57,079 nt of DNA from an uncultured Pelagibacteraceae bacterium (GTDB taxonomy: Bacteria; Pseudomonadota; Alphaproteobacteria; Pelagibacterales; Pelagibacteraceae): positions 1 through 57,079 of the forward strand of contig CACDJC010000006.1 of the NCBI GenBank assembly GCA_902552475.1, written 5' to 3'. The stretch's first letter is position 1. Each line of letters opens with the position of its first letter. Positions 19,427 through 27,914 of the stretch are shown here, piece after piece. The notes under the pieces were generated by a model. The model was given only the letters and a program-made list of their open reading frames with translations, was not told where the DNA came from and did no database searches. A program made the position numbers and the translations under genes.

Positions 19427-19751
19427 TAATGAAAAACAATCATATACTACCACTCACATAAACAGTAGAGAAAATTTTGATAGATTTATGAATCTTCTTT
19501 TAAGTTTTTTGAAAAAAAATAAAATAAATTTAGATGATATTGAAAGGATTTTTGTTAATCAGGGTCCTGGAAAATTCTCATCGCTTCGAATTTCATTATC
19601 AGTAGCTAAAGCTATTTCTTTATCAAAAAATATTAATTTAATAGGTTTTGATCAAAAAGTTATAAAAAATGGAAATTACAATGATTTATTGAAATTATAT
19701 AAAAAAAATTTGCTAATTAAAAGTTTGATAAAACCTAATTATTCGAGTTAA
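19374..19751 (+). CDS. tsaB: Short TsaB-like protein (tRNA t6A37 biosynthesis partner), N-terminal half only
   Basis: 125 aa, against ~220 for typical TsaB. The N-terminus MKNLVIDAANDKIIFLI matches the ASKHA-fold opening of TsaB. The central VNQGPGKFSSLRISLSVAKAIS is its most conserved segment (GPGSFTGLR in other bacteria). The second lobe is missing: the frame stops and fur starts 8 bases later, with no remnant in other frames. TsaB partners TsaD and TsaE in making threonylcarbamoyl-adenosine on ANN-decoding tRNAs. tsaB-(rimI)-fur order is typical of alphaproteobacteria, but rimI is absent. The start overlaps the signal-peptide region of the divergent deacetylase. Confidence 0.8.
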   Translation: MKNLVIDAANDKIIFLIINEKQSYTTTHINSRENFDRFMNLLLSFLKKNKINLDDIERIFVNQGPGKFSSLRISLSVAKAISLSKNINLIGFDQKVIKNGNYNDLLKLYKKNLLIKSLIKPNYSS

Positions 19752-19759
19752 AATAAGAT

Positions 19760-20185
19760 ATGTCAGAAACAATAGAGCAAATATGTATTAAAAAAGGTGT
19801 TAAACTAACTGATCAAAGAAAGATAATAGCTAAAGTATTATCTGAGTCTAAAGAAAATTACGGAGAGTCTGATCATCCAGATGTAGATGAATTGTATAAA
19901 AGAGTTTCTAAAATAGACTCTAAAATAAGTATCGCAACAGTTTACAGAACAGTTAAACTTTTTGAAGAGTCAGGCATACTTACTAAACATGATTTTAAAG
20001 GCGGAAAGGCAAGATACGAGGCAATTGTAGAAAGTCATCACGATCATCTTATAGATATAAAAACTGGAGAAATATTAGAATTTGTTGATGAAGAGATAGA
20101 AAAATTGCAAAAAAAAGTTGCAGAAAAATATGGTTATAAATTAGTTGACCATAAACTTGAATTGTATGGAATCAAAAAAAAATAA
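19760..20185 (+). CDS. fur: Fur-family metalloregulator (Fur/Mur branch)
   Basis: 141 aa. Winged helix (~1-85) with KLTDQRKIIAKVL and the DNA-recognition helix SIATVYRTVKLFEESGI, then a dimerisation domain with the metal-ligand run ESHHDHLIDIKTGEILEF. The C-terminal Cys-x-x-Cys structural zinc pairs of E. coli Fur are absent. In alphaproteobacteria this orthologue may sense manganese (Mur) or iron, which sequence cannot settle. It sits between tsaB and the oxygenase in the conserved tsaB-fur-miaB-phoH-ybeY-lnt region. A second Fur-family gene, irr, is at 35819. Confidence 0.9.
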   Translation: MSETIEQICIKKGVKLTDQRKIIAKVLSESKENYGESDHPDVDELYKRVSKIDSKISIATVYRTVKLFEESGILTKHDFKGGKARYEAIVESHHDHLIDIKTGEILEFVDEEIEKLQKKVAEKYGYKLVDHKLELYGIKKK

Positions 20186-20782
20186 ATGGACAATTACGAA
20201 GTATTAAAACCTTTTGGCCCATCAATTATAAAAATTAGAATGTCTACAGATATGATTTCCGAAATAAATAATTATGTAGATTTGATAATTTTAGACAAAG
20301 AAAAAAGTAAAAATCTTATTGGAAAGGTAAGACAAGAATTTCTCATGGAAGTAGAATTTATGAAGAAAATTAAATGGGCAGAGTTTTTAGCTGAACCAAC
20401 CTCAAAATGGTTGAGTGATGAAGTAAATAAAAAAATTAAAAATTTTCAATTAATAAAATCTTGGGTTGTAAGGCAATTTCAAAATGATTATAATCCTGTT
20501 CATTGGCATACAGGCCATATTTCAGGAGTTGGATATTTAAAAGTGCCTTCTGATTTAGGTAACACATCTCAACCTAACAAAAGAACCAACGAAAACGGAA
20601 AACTACAATTAATATTTGGTTCTCCTAATCTGCTTTCAAAATCAACATATTTAATAAAACCTGAAGTCGGTGATTTTTATCTGTTTCCAAATTATTTAAT
20701 GCATACTGTTTATCCATTTTCAGGCACTAACGAAGAAAGAAGATCAGTTTCATTTAATGCTAATCTTGAATTCTCTAATTAA
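20186..20782 (+). CDS. Putative 2OG-Fe(II) oxygenase
   Basis: 198 aa. The core motif HWHTGHISGVGYLKVP supplies the H-x-H metal ligands on a double-stranded beta-helix strand. The distal part GDFYLFPNYLMHTVYPFSG followed by RRSVSFN supplies the second His and the 2-oxoglutarate-binding Arg. This matches the uncharacterised 2OG-Fe(II) oxygenase family common in marine bacteria and cyanophages. The substrate is unknown. It starts one codon boundary after fur (TAAATG) and precedes miaB by 4 bases, so it is embedded in a tRNA-modification/translation operon. A role in hydroxylating a translation component is conceivable but is only guilt by association. Confidence 0.8.
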   Translation: MDNYEVLKPFGPSIIKIRMSTDMISEINNYVDLIILDKEKSKNLIGKVRQEFLMEVEFMKKIKWAEFLAEPTSKWLSDEVNKKIKNFQLIKSWVVRQFQNDYNPVHWHTGHISGVGYLKVPSDLGNTSQPNKRTNENGKLQLIFGSPNLLSKSTYLIKPEVGDFYLFPNYLMHTVYPFSGTNEERRSVSFNANLEFSN

Positions 20783-20786
20783 AATT

Positions 20787-22121
20787 ATGATTTCAAAAAA
20801 TATATTTATTAAAACTTTTGGTTGTCAAATGAATGAATATGATTCTAATAGAATTTATGACTCTGTGAGCAAATTAGGATTTAATAAAACAAAAGATCAA
20901 TCTAATGCTGAGTGTTATATATTAAATACCTGTCATATTAGAGATAAAGCTAAAGAAAAAGTTTATCATGAAATAGGTAGAATTAAAAAGTTATACAGAG
21001 GGAAAAAAAAACCAATTATGGTTGTTGCAGGGTGCGTAGCGCAAGCAGAAAACGAAGAAATGCTTAAAAGAGAACCTTATATAGATATAGTTATTGGACC
21101 ACAGTCTTACCATAAAATTAATAGTCTTTTAGAAAAATATGTAGAAGAAAAAAAAGAGGAAGAAACTGAATTTGATACTGTTTCCAAATTTAATTATTTT
21201 GATGATATAAAAAACAAAGATAGTAAAATATCAGCCTACCTTACAATTCAAGAGGGCTGTGATAAGTTTTGCCACTTTTGTGTAGTGCCTTATACTAGGG
21301 GGCCAGAGTATTCTAGACCGTTTAATCAAATAATAAAAGAAGCTGAGCAGTTAATTAAAAATGGAGTTAAAGAGATAACACTTTTGGGTCAAAATGTTAA
21401 TGCATATTCATATAAAGAAAACTCAAAAGAATATAGAATTTCTGATTTAATAAATTATCTTAATCAATACAATGAGTTAAGTAGAATTAGATATACAACA
21501 TCCCATCCAAAAGATATGACAGATGATTTAATTGATTGTTATTCTTCGTCTAAAAAATTGATGCCATTTGTTCACTTACCTATACAAAGTGGATCTGACA
21601 AAATTTTAAAATTAATGAATAGAAAACATACAGTAGAAGATTATTTATTAATTTATAAAAAGTTGCAAAAAATAAACCCTGAAATTAAATTTTCTAGTGA
21701 TTTTATTATTGGTTATCCGGGAGAAACAGAAAAAGAATTTAATGAAACTTTAAATTTATTGGAAAAAATTAATTTTATTAACTCTTTTTCATTTATTTTT
21801 AGCCCAAGACCGGGAACAAAAGCTGCAAATCTAAAGACAATAAATAACGATTTAACAAAAGAAAGATTGATTATAATTCAAAAAAAATTATTTAATAATC
21901 AAATAGAGATTAATAAATCTATGGAAAAAAGTTCAATAGAAGTTCTAGTAGAAAATAAACTTGAAAATCAAAATAAATATTTTGGAAGAAACAAGTTTTT
22001 ATCGTCAGTTATCTTTGATGCTGATAAAAATTATATTGGCAAGTTAATTAAAGTGAATATTGAAAAAAGTAATCAAAGCTCTTTATTTGGCAAAGTAGAA
22101 AAAAACATGAAAGCAGCTTAA
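20787..22121 (+). CDS. miaB: tRNA-2-methylthio-N6-dimethylallyladenosine synthase
   Basis: 444 aa from the ATG at 20787; an upstream in-frame ATG at 20757 would run into the oxygenase gene and adds no homology. A radical-SAM methylthiotransferase acting on i6A37 of tRNAs. N-terminal UPF0004 domain begins FIKTFGCQMNEYDS and holds three cluster Cys (FGCQ, NTCHIR, AGCVAQ). Radical-SAM core: EGCDKFCHFCVVPYTRG with C-x3-C-x2-C. A C-terminal TRAM domain covers the last ~65 residues. It needs two [4Fe-4S] clusters; an NfuA-type carrier is encoded 3.5 kb upstream. Confidence 0.96.
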   Translation: MISKNIFIKTFGCQMNEYDSNRIYDSVSKLGFNKTKDQSNAECYILNTCHIRDKAKEKVYHEIGRIKKLYRGKKKPIMVVAGCVAQAENEEMLKREPYIDIVIGPQSYHKINSLLEKYVEEKKEEETEFDTVSKFNYFDDIKNKDSKISAYLTIQEGCDKFCHFCVVPYTRGPEYSRPFNQIIKEAEQLIKNGVKEITLLGQNVNAYSYKENSKEYRISDLINYLNQYNELSRIRYTTSHPKDMTDDLIDCYSSSKKLMPFVHLPIQSGSDKILKLMNRKHTVEDYLLIYKKLQKINPEIKFSSDFIIGYPGETEKEFNETLNLLEKINFINSFSFIFSPRPGTKAANLKTINNDLTKERLIIIQKKLFNNQIEINKSMEKSSIEVLVENKLENQNKYFGRNKFLSSVIFDADKNYIGKLIKVNIEKSNQSSLFGKVEKNMKAA

Positions 22122-22122
22122 A

Positions 22123-23130
22123 TTGAATACTATTGCCCAAAAAAATATAAAGTCAGAGTTAAAATTTGTATACTCGGGTAATAATACTTTAAGTATTGTA
22201 TTTCAAAATAATAATTTACTTTTAGGAGTTGTAGGTGAGTTTAATAATAATTTAAAAGAATTAGAAAAAATAACTAAAACTAATATTTATTCAAGAGGAA
22301 ATTCTATATTGGTGAAAAGTGATATTAAAAAAAACGATTTGGTTAAAAATGCAATAGAATTTCTTACTAATCAATTTATAAATAATGGAACTATTGAAAA
22401 AAAAGATATATTTTCTTCCGTAAATAAATTTATGATTGATGAAAAAATTAATAGCTCAAAAAAGAATATAGAATATATAATAAAGACTCCAAAAAAGTCA
22501 GTAATTCCAAGATCCGAAAAACAAAAGAATTATGTTAGAGCTTTAAAAGAATCTGACATTACAATCTCAGCAGGACCCGCAGGTACAGGCAAAACTTTTC
22601 TTGCTGTTGCAGTTGCCCTTACAATGTTATTGGATAAAAAAATAGAAAGAATTATTCTATCAAGACCAGCTGTTGAAGCCGGGGAAAGGCTAGGCTTTCT
22701 CCCAGGAGATATGAGAGAAAAAGTTGATCCTTATCTTAGACCATTATATGACTCATTGTATGATTTATTAGATTATGAAAAAATTCAAAAAAAAATTGAA
22801 ATTGGAGATATAGAAATAGCTCCAATTGCATTTATGAGAGGTAGAACTCTTAAAAACTCATTTGCTATTCTTGATGAAGCTCAAAATGCAACAGATACTC
22901 AAATTAAAATGTTTTTAACAAGAATTGGAGAAAATTCTAAAATTGTTATTAATGGTGATCCATCCCAAATAGACTTACCAAATAAATCTTTATCTGGCCT
23001 AAATAGATCAAAAAAATTATTAGGACATTTAAAAGAGATATCTGTTGTTGATTTTGATCATTCTGATGTAGTTAGACATCCATTGGTTTCAAAAATAGTT
23101 AAAGCATATTCTGATAAAAATACAGACTAA
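22123..23130 (+). CDS. phoH: PhoH-like ATPase
   Basis: 335 aa. The P-loop is AGPAGTGKTFLAVA near residue 150, followed by LSRPAVEAGERLGFLPGD and FAILDEAQNAT (Walker B). An N-terminal KH-like segment (~1-100) precedes the ATPase core. PhoH proteins are linked with YbeY in RNA maturation, and the two genes are coupled here by TAATG. The gene begins with TTG at 22123, one base after the miaB stop; no ATG lies in frame for over 100 codons, so the TTG start is well supported. Confidence 0.93.
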   Translation: MNTIAQKNIKSELKFVYSGNNTLSIVFQNNNLLLGVVGEFNNNLKELEKITKTNIYSRGNSILVKSDIKKNDLVKNAIEFLTNQFINNGTIEKKDIFSSVNKFMIDEKINSSKKNIEYIIKTPKKSVIPRSEKQKNYVRALKESDITISAGPAGTGKTFLAVAVALTMLLDKKIERIILSRPAVEAGERLGFLPGDMREKVDPYLRPLYDSLYDLLDYEKIQKKIEIGDIEIAPIAFMRGRTLKNSFAILDEAQNATDTQIKMFLTRIGENSKIVINGDPSQIDLPNKSLSGLNRSKKLLGHLKEISVVDFDHSDVVRHPLVSKIVKAYSDKNTD

Positions 23131-23564
23131 TGATTAAGGCCAACGTACTTATAGGTCACTTCAAATGGAAAAAAAAAATAAAAAACCCAAATGATTATTT
23201 TAAAAATAAACTTAGAAAAATATCAAAAATTTCTTCTTTTAAAAAAAAAAAACAAGAATTTTCAATTCTATTGACCAACAATAAAGAAATGAAAAGTTTA
23301 AATTATAAATTTAGAAAAAAAAATATACCTACAGATGTATTATCATTTCCTTTAAAAAATAAAAATTATATTGGTGATATAGCTATTTCATTTGAAATAA
23401 TTAATAAAAGGTCAAAAAAAACAAATTTTTTTTTAGAATTAGATAAAATGTGGATACATGGATATTTTCATTTAATTGGCTATGATCATAAAAAATTTAA
23501 TGATTATAAAAAAATGTTAAAAAAAGAAAAAGAAGTTTTAAAATATTTTCATAAACCAAATTGA
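23130..23564 (+). CDS. ybeY: Endoribonuclease YbeY
   Basis: 144 aa. A single-strand RNase for 16S rRNA 3'-end maturation and ribosome quality control. The zinc signature HGYFHLIGYDH (H-x3-H-x5-H) is near residue 110, and NIPTDVLSFP near residue 67 is the other conserved block. The start codon overlaps the phoH stop (TAATG), and the stop overlaps the lnt TTG start (TTGA). The hemolysin/CorC gene often found downstream is missing. Confidence 0.94.
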   Translation: MIKANVLIGHFKWKKKIKNPNDYFKNKLRKISKISSFKKKKQEFSILLTNNKEMKSLNYKFRKKNIPTDVLSFPLKNKNYIGDIAISFEIINKRSKKTNFFLELDKMWIHGYFHLIGYDHKKFNDYKKMLKKEKEVLKYFHKPN

Positions 23565-25093
23565 CTTTGTTAAAGACCAATAAAATAAAATTTTACTTAA
23601 TACCTTTTTTTTTAGGTTTAATATCTTCTTTCAGTCTTCCGCCATATAGTTTTTTTTTTATAAATTTTTTTACTTTTCCATTTTTATTATTTTATCTGAT
23701 ATCCAATAAACATTTGGGTAAATCATCATCTTTTTGTATAGGTTGGATGTTTGGGTTTGGATATTTTATATCCAATTTATATTGGATAACAAACTCACTA
23801 ACTTTTGATGAAACTTTTAAGCCATTAATTCCTTTTGCTTTAATTTTAATTCCTCTCTTTTTAGGAGCTTTTTATGGACTTGCATCTTTATTATCTTTCA
23901 TTATTGGTTTAAATAAAAATTTTTCTTCTATAATTATTTTCTCAACATTTCTTTCGTTATCTGAATATTTAAGAGGTTTTATATTTGGCGGGTTTCCTTG
24001 GAATCTAATAGTTTTTAGTTTAACAGATAATTTACCTTTAATACAAATTCTCTCATTTGTAGGAACTTATACATTAAATCTTATATTTATTACTTTATGT
24101 TTAATACCAACTATTATTTTTTTTAAATATTCAAATAAGATTAAAATATTTTATTTAACTTTTACTTTTTTAATTTTCATAATAAACTTTATATTTGGCA
24201 ATTTAATAATTAAAAATTATGAAAAAATAGAAGGAACTGATTTAGAAAATTCAATAAAAGTTATTTCACCAAAAATTGATATAAATAGATTTTTACAAGA
24301 TATAAACCCTGAAAAAATTTTATTGGACTTAATAAAAATAAGTAAACCAGATAAAACAAAAAAAACTATTTTTATATTTCCAGAGGGAATTCTTTCCAAT
24401 ATTTATTTATACGATTTAAAAAAATATAATTATTTATTTTTAGAAAATTTTTCCAATAATCATAAAATTATTTTAGGAATAAATAGCTATGAAGACTCAA
24501 AAATTTTTAACTCTTTAGTAGTTATAGATAATAATACAAATGTTTTATCAAAATATGATAAAAATAAATTAGTCCCATTTGGTGAATTTCTACCATTTGA
24601 AAATTTTTTTAAAAAATTAGGTTTTAAAAAAATAACTCATGGCTATCTTTCATTTTCTTCAAGCTACACAAGGGACTTAATAAATATAAACAGACTAAAT
24701 TTTCTTCCACTGATATGTTATGAAATAATCTATTCTGGAAATCTAAAAAATAGTATTAATTTAGATTATGACTTTATTTTAAATATATCTGAAGATGGTT
24801 GGTTTGGTAAGTCAGTCGGGCCTCACCAGCATTTTTCACATTCAATATTTAGATCAATTGAGGAGGGAAAAAATGTTATTCGTTCAGCAAACAATGGTAT
24901 TTCGGCATTTATTAATTCAAAAGGTCAAGTAATTAGTAAAATTATAACAACCAAAAAGGGATTTATTGAGATCAAAAGTTTTAAACAGGTTAAAAAGACT
25001 CATTTTAGTTCATATGGTAACAAGATATTCTTTTATTTTTTAATAATTTATATTAGTTTGATTGCTTTTTTAAAAATAAGGGAGAACAAATGA
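23561..25093 (+). CDS. lnt: Apolipoprotein N-acyltransferase
   Basis: 510 aa inner-membrane enzyme that adds the third acyl chain to lipoproteins. The N-terminal ~215 residues contain six or so hydrophobic segments, with the [12 protein letters not shown] entry typical of Lnt. The periplasmic nitrilase domain has the catalytic triad Glu (FPEGIL), Lys ([12 protein letters not shown]) and Cys (LPLICYEI). A final membrane segment sits at ~485-500. The start is TTG overlapping the ybeY stop; no nearby ATG. Likely substrates in this window include the BON lipoprotein and the LptM-like lipoprotein. Confidence 0.94.
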   Translation: MTLLKTNKIKFYLIPFFLGLISSFSLPPYSFFFINFFTFPFLLFYLISNKHLGKSSSFCIGWMFGFGYFISNLYWITNSLTFDETFKPLIPFALILIPLFLGAFYGLASLLSFIIGLNKNFSSIIIFSTFLSLSEYLRGFIFGGFPWNLIVFSLTDNLPLIQILSFVGTYTLNLIFITLCLIPTIIFFKYSNKIKIFYLTFTFLIFIINFIFGNLIIKNYEKIEGTDLENSIKVISPKIDINRFLQDINPEKILLDLIKISKPDKTKKTIFIFPEGILSNIYLYDLKKYNYLFLENFSNNHKIILGINSYEDSKIFNSLVVIDNNTNVLSKYDKNKLVPFGEFLPFENFFKKLGFKKITHGYLSFSSSYTRDLININRLNFLPLICYEIIYSGNLKNSINLDYDFILNISEDGWFGKSVGPHQHFSHSIFRSIEEGKNVIRSANNGISAFINSKGQVISKIITTKKGFIEIKSFKQVKKTHFSSYGNKIFFYFLIIYISLIAFLKIRENK

Positions 25094-26250
25094 AGAAAGA
25101 TTTTTTATTTACAAGTGAGTCGGTTTCCGAAGGTCATCCAGATAAGGTATGTGACAGAATTTCAGACATGGTTGTTGATACTTACTTAGGTATGGAACCA
25201 CAAGCTAGGGTAGCTTGTGAAACCTTAACAACTACAAACAAAGTCGTATTGGCAGGAGAAACAAGAGGACCTGATATCAATAAAGAACAATTAATTTCTC
25301 AAGTAAGAGATTGCATTAAGGATATTGGTTATGATCAAGAAGGTTTTACTTGGAAAGAAGCTACTAGGATAGAAAGTCATCTTCATTCTCAATCAGCTGA
25401 TATAGCAATGGGAGTAGATTCATCGGGAAATAAAGATGAAGGAGCAGGAGACCAGGGAATAATGTTTGGTTATGCTTGCAACGAAACTGATGTTTTAATG
25501 CCAGCTCCTATTCATTATTCACATAAAATTTTAAGATTGATGGCTGAAGATAGAAAATCTGGAAATCTAAATGGAATAGAGCCAGATTCAAAAAGTCAAA
25601 TTACTATTGAATATAAAGATGGCAAACCATCAGCGGTAAAATCAGTAGTGATTTCTACACAACATTCCAAAGATGTTAACTTAGCAAAAGTAAAAGATCT
25701 TTGTATGCCATACATTGAGAAATCTATTCCAAAAAATTTATTAGGAAATCTTGATGAAAATGAAATTTATATAAATCCTACCGGAAACTTTGTAATTGGT
25801 GGACCAGATGGAGATAGTGGTTTAACTGGTAGAAAAATTATTGTTGATACATATGGAGGTGCAGCACCTCATGGTGGTGGAGCATTTTCAGGAAAAGATC
25901 CAACAAAAGTAGATAGATCAGCAGCATATGCTTCAAGATATCTCGCAAAAAATGTTGTAGCTTCAGGAATTGCTAACAAGTGTTTAATTCAATTAGCATA
26001 TGCTATAGGTGTCTCAAAACCTTTATCAATATATGTAGATTTATTTGATAATGATGAGGAAAAAAACATCCATGTTGAGAAATTAATAAATGAAAATTTT
26101 GATTTAAGCCCTAGAGGAATTAGAGAAATGCTAGGTTTAAACAAAGCAATATATCAAAAAACAGCTGCATACGGCCATTTTGGAAGAGAACCAGAATCAG
26201 ATGGTTCATTTTCATGGGAAAAAACCGATAAATCTGAGGTTTTTAAATAA
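25090..26250 (+). CDS. metK: S-adenosylmethionine synthetase
   Basis: 386 aa, full length. It makes SAM from methionine and ATP. Motifs: [18 protein letters not shown] at the N-terminus, [12 protein letters not shown] near residue 117, and [19 protein letters not shown] near residue 258 (phosphate loop). The ATG overlaps the lnt stop (ATGA), so it is translated from the lnt transcript. There is no room for a SAM riboswitch leader. It supplies SAM to MiaB, RsmI and UbiE encoded nearby. Confidence 0.98.
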   Translation: MKKDFLFTSESVSEGHPDKVCDRISDMVVDTYLGMEPQARVACETLTTTNKVVLAGETRGPDINKEQLISQVRDCIKDIGYDQEGFTWKEATRIESHLHSQSADIAMGVDSSGNKDEGAGDQGIMFGYACNETDVLMPAPIHYSHKILRLMAEDRKSGNLNGIEPDSKSQITIEYKDGKPSAVKSVVISTQHSKDVNLAKVKDLCMPYIEKSIPKNLLGNLDENEIYINPTGNFVIGGPDGDSGLTGRKIIVDTYGGAAPHGGGAFSGKDPTKVDRSAAYASRYLAKNVVASGIANKCLIQLAYAIGVSKPLSIYVDLFDNDEEKNIHVEKLINENFDLSPRGIREMLGLNKAIYQKTAAYGHFGREPESDGSFSWEKTDKSEVFK

Positions 26251-26260
26251 GCAATTAAAG

Positions 26261-26288
26261 TTGAAAATATAAAAAAAACACATATATT
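26261..26288 (+). promoter_or_regulatory. Candidate sigma-70 promoter for nusA operon
   Basis: A TTGAAA (26261-26266) and a TATATT (26283-26288) are separated by 16 bases in the 100-base gap between metK and nusA. Transcription would begin near 26295, giving a ~55-base leader that contains the terminator hairpin below. Such hexamers arise easily in AT-rich DNA, so support is moderate. Confidence 0.45.
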
Positions 26289-26310
26289 CCAGGTACATTG
26301 TTGAAATTTC

Positions 26311-26338
26311 AAAATGGGCCTAGGCCCATTTTTTTTTG
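26311..26338 (+). terminator. Rho-independent terminator between metK and nusA
   Basis: A perfect 22-base palindrome, AAAATGGGCC-TA-GGCCCATTTT, runs directly into a run of T (through 26337). The stem has a GC-rich core, unusual for this AT-rich DNA. It lies 13-40 bases upstream of the nusA start. It either ends the metK operon or acts as an attenuator in the nusA leader. Confidence 0.88.
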
Positions 26339-26350
26339 GAGTAAATAAAT

Positions 26351-27904
26351 ATGCTAAATAGAAGAGCAGATAAATTAGAACTATTAAGAATTGCAGAAGC
26401 AGTTGCTTTAGAAAAATCTATTGATAAGGAACTTATTATTGGGTCAATGGAAACAGGAATCGCAAAGGCTGCTAAATCAAAATTTGGATCGGAAAATGAA
26501 ATCAAAGTTGAAATTAATAGAGATAATGGTGATATTGGAATATTTAGAAAATTGTTAATTGTTGAAAATCCAGAAAATGCAAACATAGAAATTAGCCTTG
26601 AGGATGCAGTCAAATTAAACGAATTAAATAAAGATAAAAAAGTTGGAGATGAAATTCTACAACCTCTTCCATCTTTTGATTTTGGAAGAATTGCAGCTCA
26701 AACTGCTAAGCAAGTTATAAGTTTTAATGTAAGAGAGGCAGAAAGAGAAAGACAATTCAATGATTTTATTGATAAAAAAGATTCTATATTAAGTGGTATC
26801 GTTAAACGTTTAGAGTTTGGAAATGTAATTGTTGATCTAGGAAGAACAGAAGCAATTATCCAAAAAAATGAAATGATACCAAGAGAAAATATTAAAGCTG
26901 GTGATAGAGTAAAAGCTTATTGTTTAGATGTAAGAAGAGAACCTAGGGGACAACAAATATTTTTATCTAGAGCTCATCCTAAATTTATGGAAAAATTATT
27001 TATTCAAGAGGTTCCAGAGATTTATGATGGTTTAATTGAAATTAAATGTTCATCAAGAGATCCAGGAAGTAGAGCTAAAATTTGTGTCAAGGCCATTGAC
27101 ACTTCATTGGATCCAGTCGGAGCATGTGTGGGTATGAGAGGAAGCAGAGTACAAGCAGTTGTGAATGAGCTTCAAGGAGAAAAAATTGATATTGTAAATT
27201 GGTCGGAAGATCCTGCCGTTGTAGTTGCAAATGCTCTTTCTCCTGCCGAAGTACAAAGAGTTAATGTTGATAATGATTCAAAAAAACTTGATGTAATTCT
27301 AACTGAAGAGAACTTAAGTAAAGCAATAGGTAGACGAGGTCAAAACGTAAGATTAGCTACAAAATTATTAAATTATGAAATTAATATAATGACTGAGCAG
27401 GAAGACTCTGAGAGAAGACAATTAGAGTTTAAGGAAAAAACAGACAATTTTGTTAAAAACCTAGAACTAGATGAAACTTTAGGCCAACTTTTAGTTGCCG
27501 AGGGCTTTTCATCAATTGATGATATAAAAGATAGTGAGCCGGAGGCATTAACAAAAATAGAAGGAATAGAAGAGGACACAGCAAAGGAATTAATTGAAAG
27601 AGCATTAGAATTTTATCAAAAAGATCAAGAAGAAATTTCAAAAAGAATAAAGGATCTTGGTTTAGAGAATGATTTGATTAATCACCAAGGATTAACTCCT
27701 GGTATGTTGGTAACTCTTGGTGAGCAGAAAATTTTAACTTTAAATGATCTAGCTGATTTGGCTTCAGATGAATTAACGGGAAGTTATGATGTTGTAAAAG
27801 GAGAAAGAATCAAAATTAAGGGTTATTTGGAAGATTTTGCTTTATCAAAAAAAGAAGCAGATGATATAATTATGTCAGCTAGAGATGTAGTTTATAAAGA
27901 TTGA
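26351..27904 (+). CDS. nusA: Transcription termination/antitermination factor NusA
   Basis: 517 aa. RNA-polymerase-bound factor for pausing, termination and rRNA antitermination. N-terminal domain (~1-130), S1 domain (~135-200, SGIVKRLEFGNVIVDLGR), two KH domains (~205-345, with AKICVKAIDTSLDPVGACVGMRGSRVQ and AIGRRGQNVRLA), then two helix-hairpin-helix acidic repeats (~370-515) as in other Proteobacteria. It starts with ATG 13 bases after the terminator's T-run, with GGAG just upstream. rimP, usually the preceding gene, is absent, and so is the YlxR-type gene usually between nusA and infB. Confidence 0.97.
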   Translation: MLNRRADKLELLRIAEAVALEKSIDKELIIGSMETGIAKAAKSKFGSENEIKVEINRDNGDIGIFRKLLIVENPENANIEISLEDAVKLNELNKDKKVGDEILQPLPSFDFGRIAAQTAKQVISFNVREAERERQFNDFIDKKDSILSGIVKRLEFGNVIVDLGRTEAIIQKNEMIPRENIKAGDRVKAYCLDVRREPRGQQIFLSRAHPKFMEKLFIQEVPEIYDGLIEIKCSSRDPGSRAKICVKAIDTSLDPVGACVGMRGSRVQAVVNELQGEKIDIVNWSEDPAVVVANALSPAEVQRVNVDNDSKKLDVILTEENLSKAIGRRGQNVRLATKLLNYEINIMTEQEDSERRQLEFKEKTDNFVKNLELDETLGQLLVAEGFSSIDDIKDSEPEALTKIEGIEEDTAKELIERALEFYQKDQEEISKRIKDLGLENDLINHQGLTPGMLVTLGEQKILTLNDLADLASDELTGSYDVVKGERIKIKGYLEDFALSKKEADDIIMSARDVVYKD

Positions 27905-27914
27905 AAGATGGAAA

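Noticed and set aside
20186-20782. Prophage remnant
   Set aside because: The oxygenase family is phage-associated, but no other phage gene, integrase or att repeat is present and the operon is tight.
25060-25090. SAM riboswitch ahead of metK
   Set aside because: metK overlaps the lnt stop, leaving no leader; no riboswitch-like helices seen.
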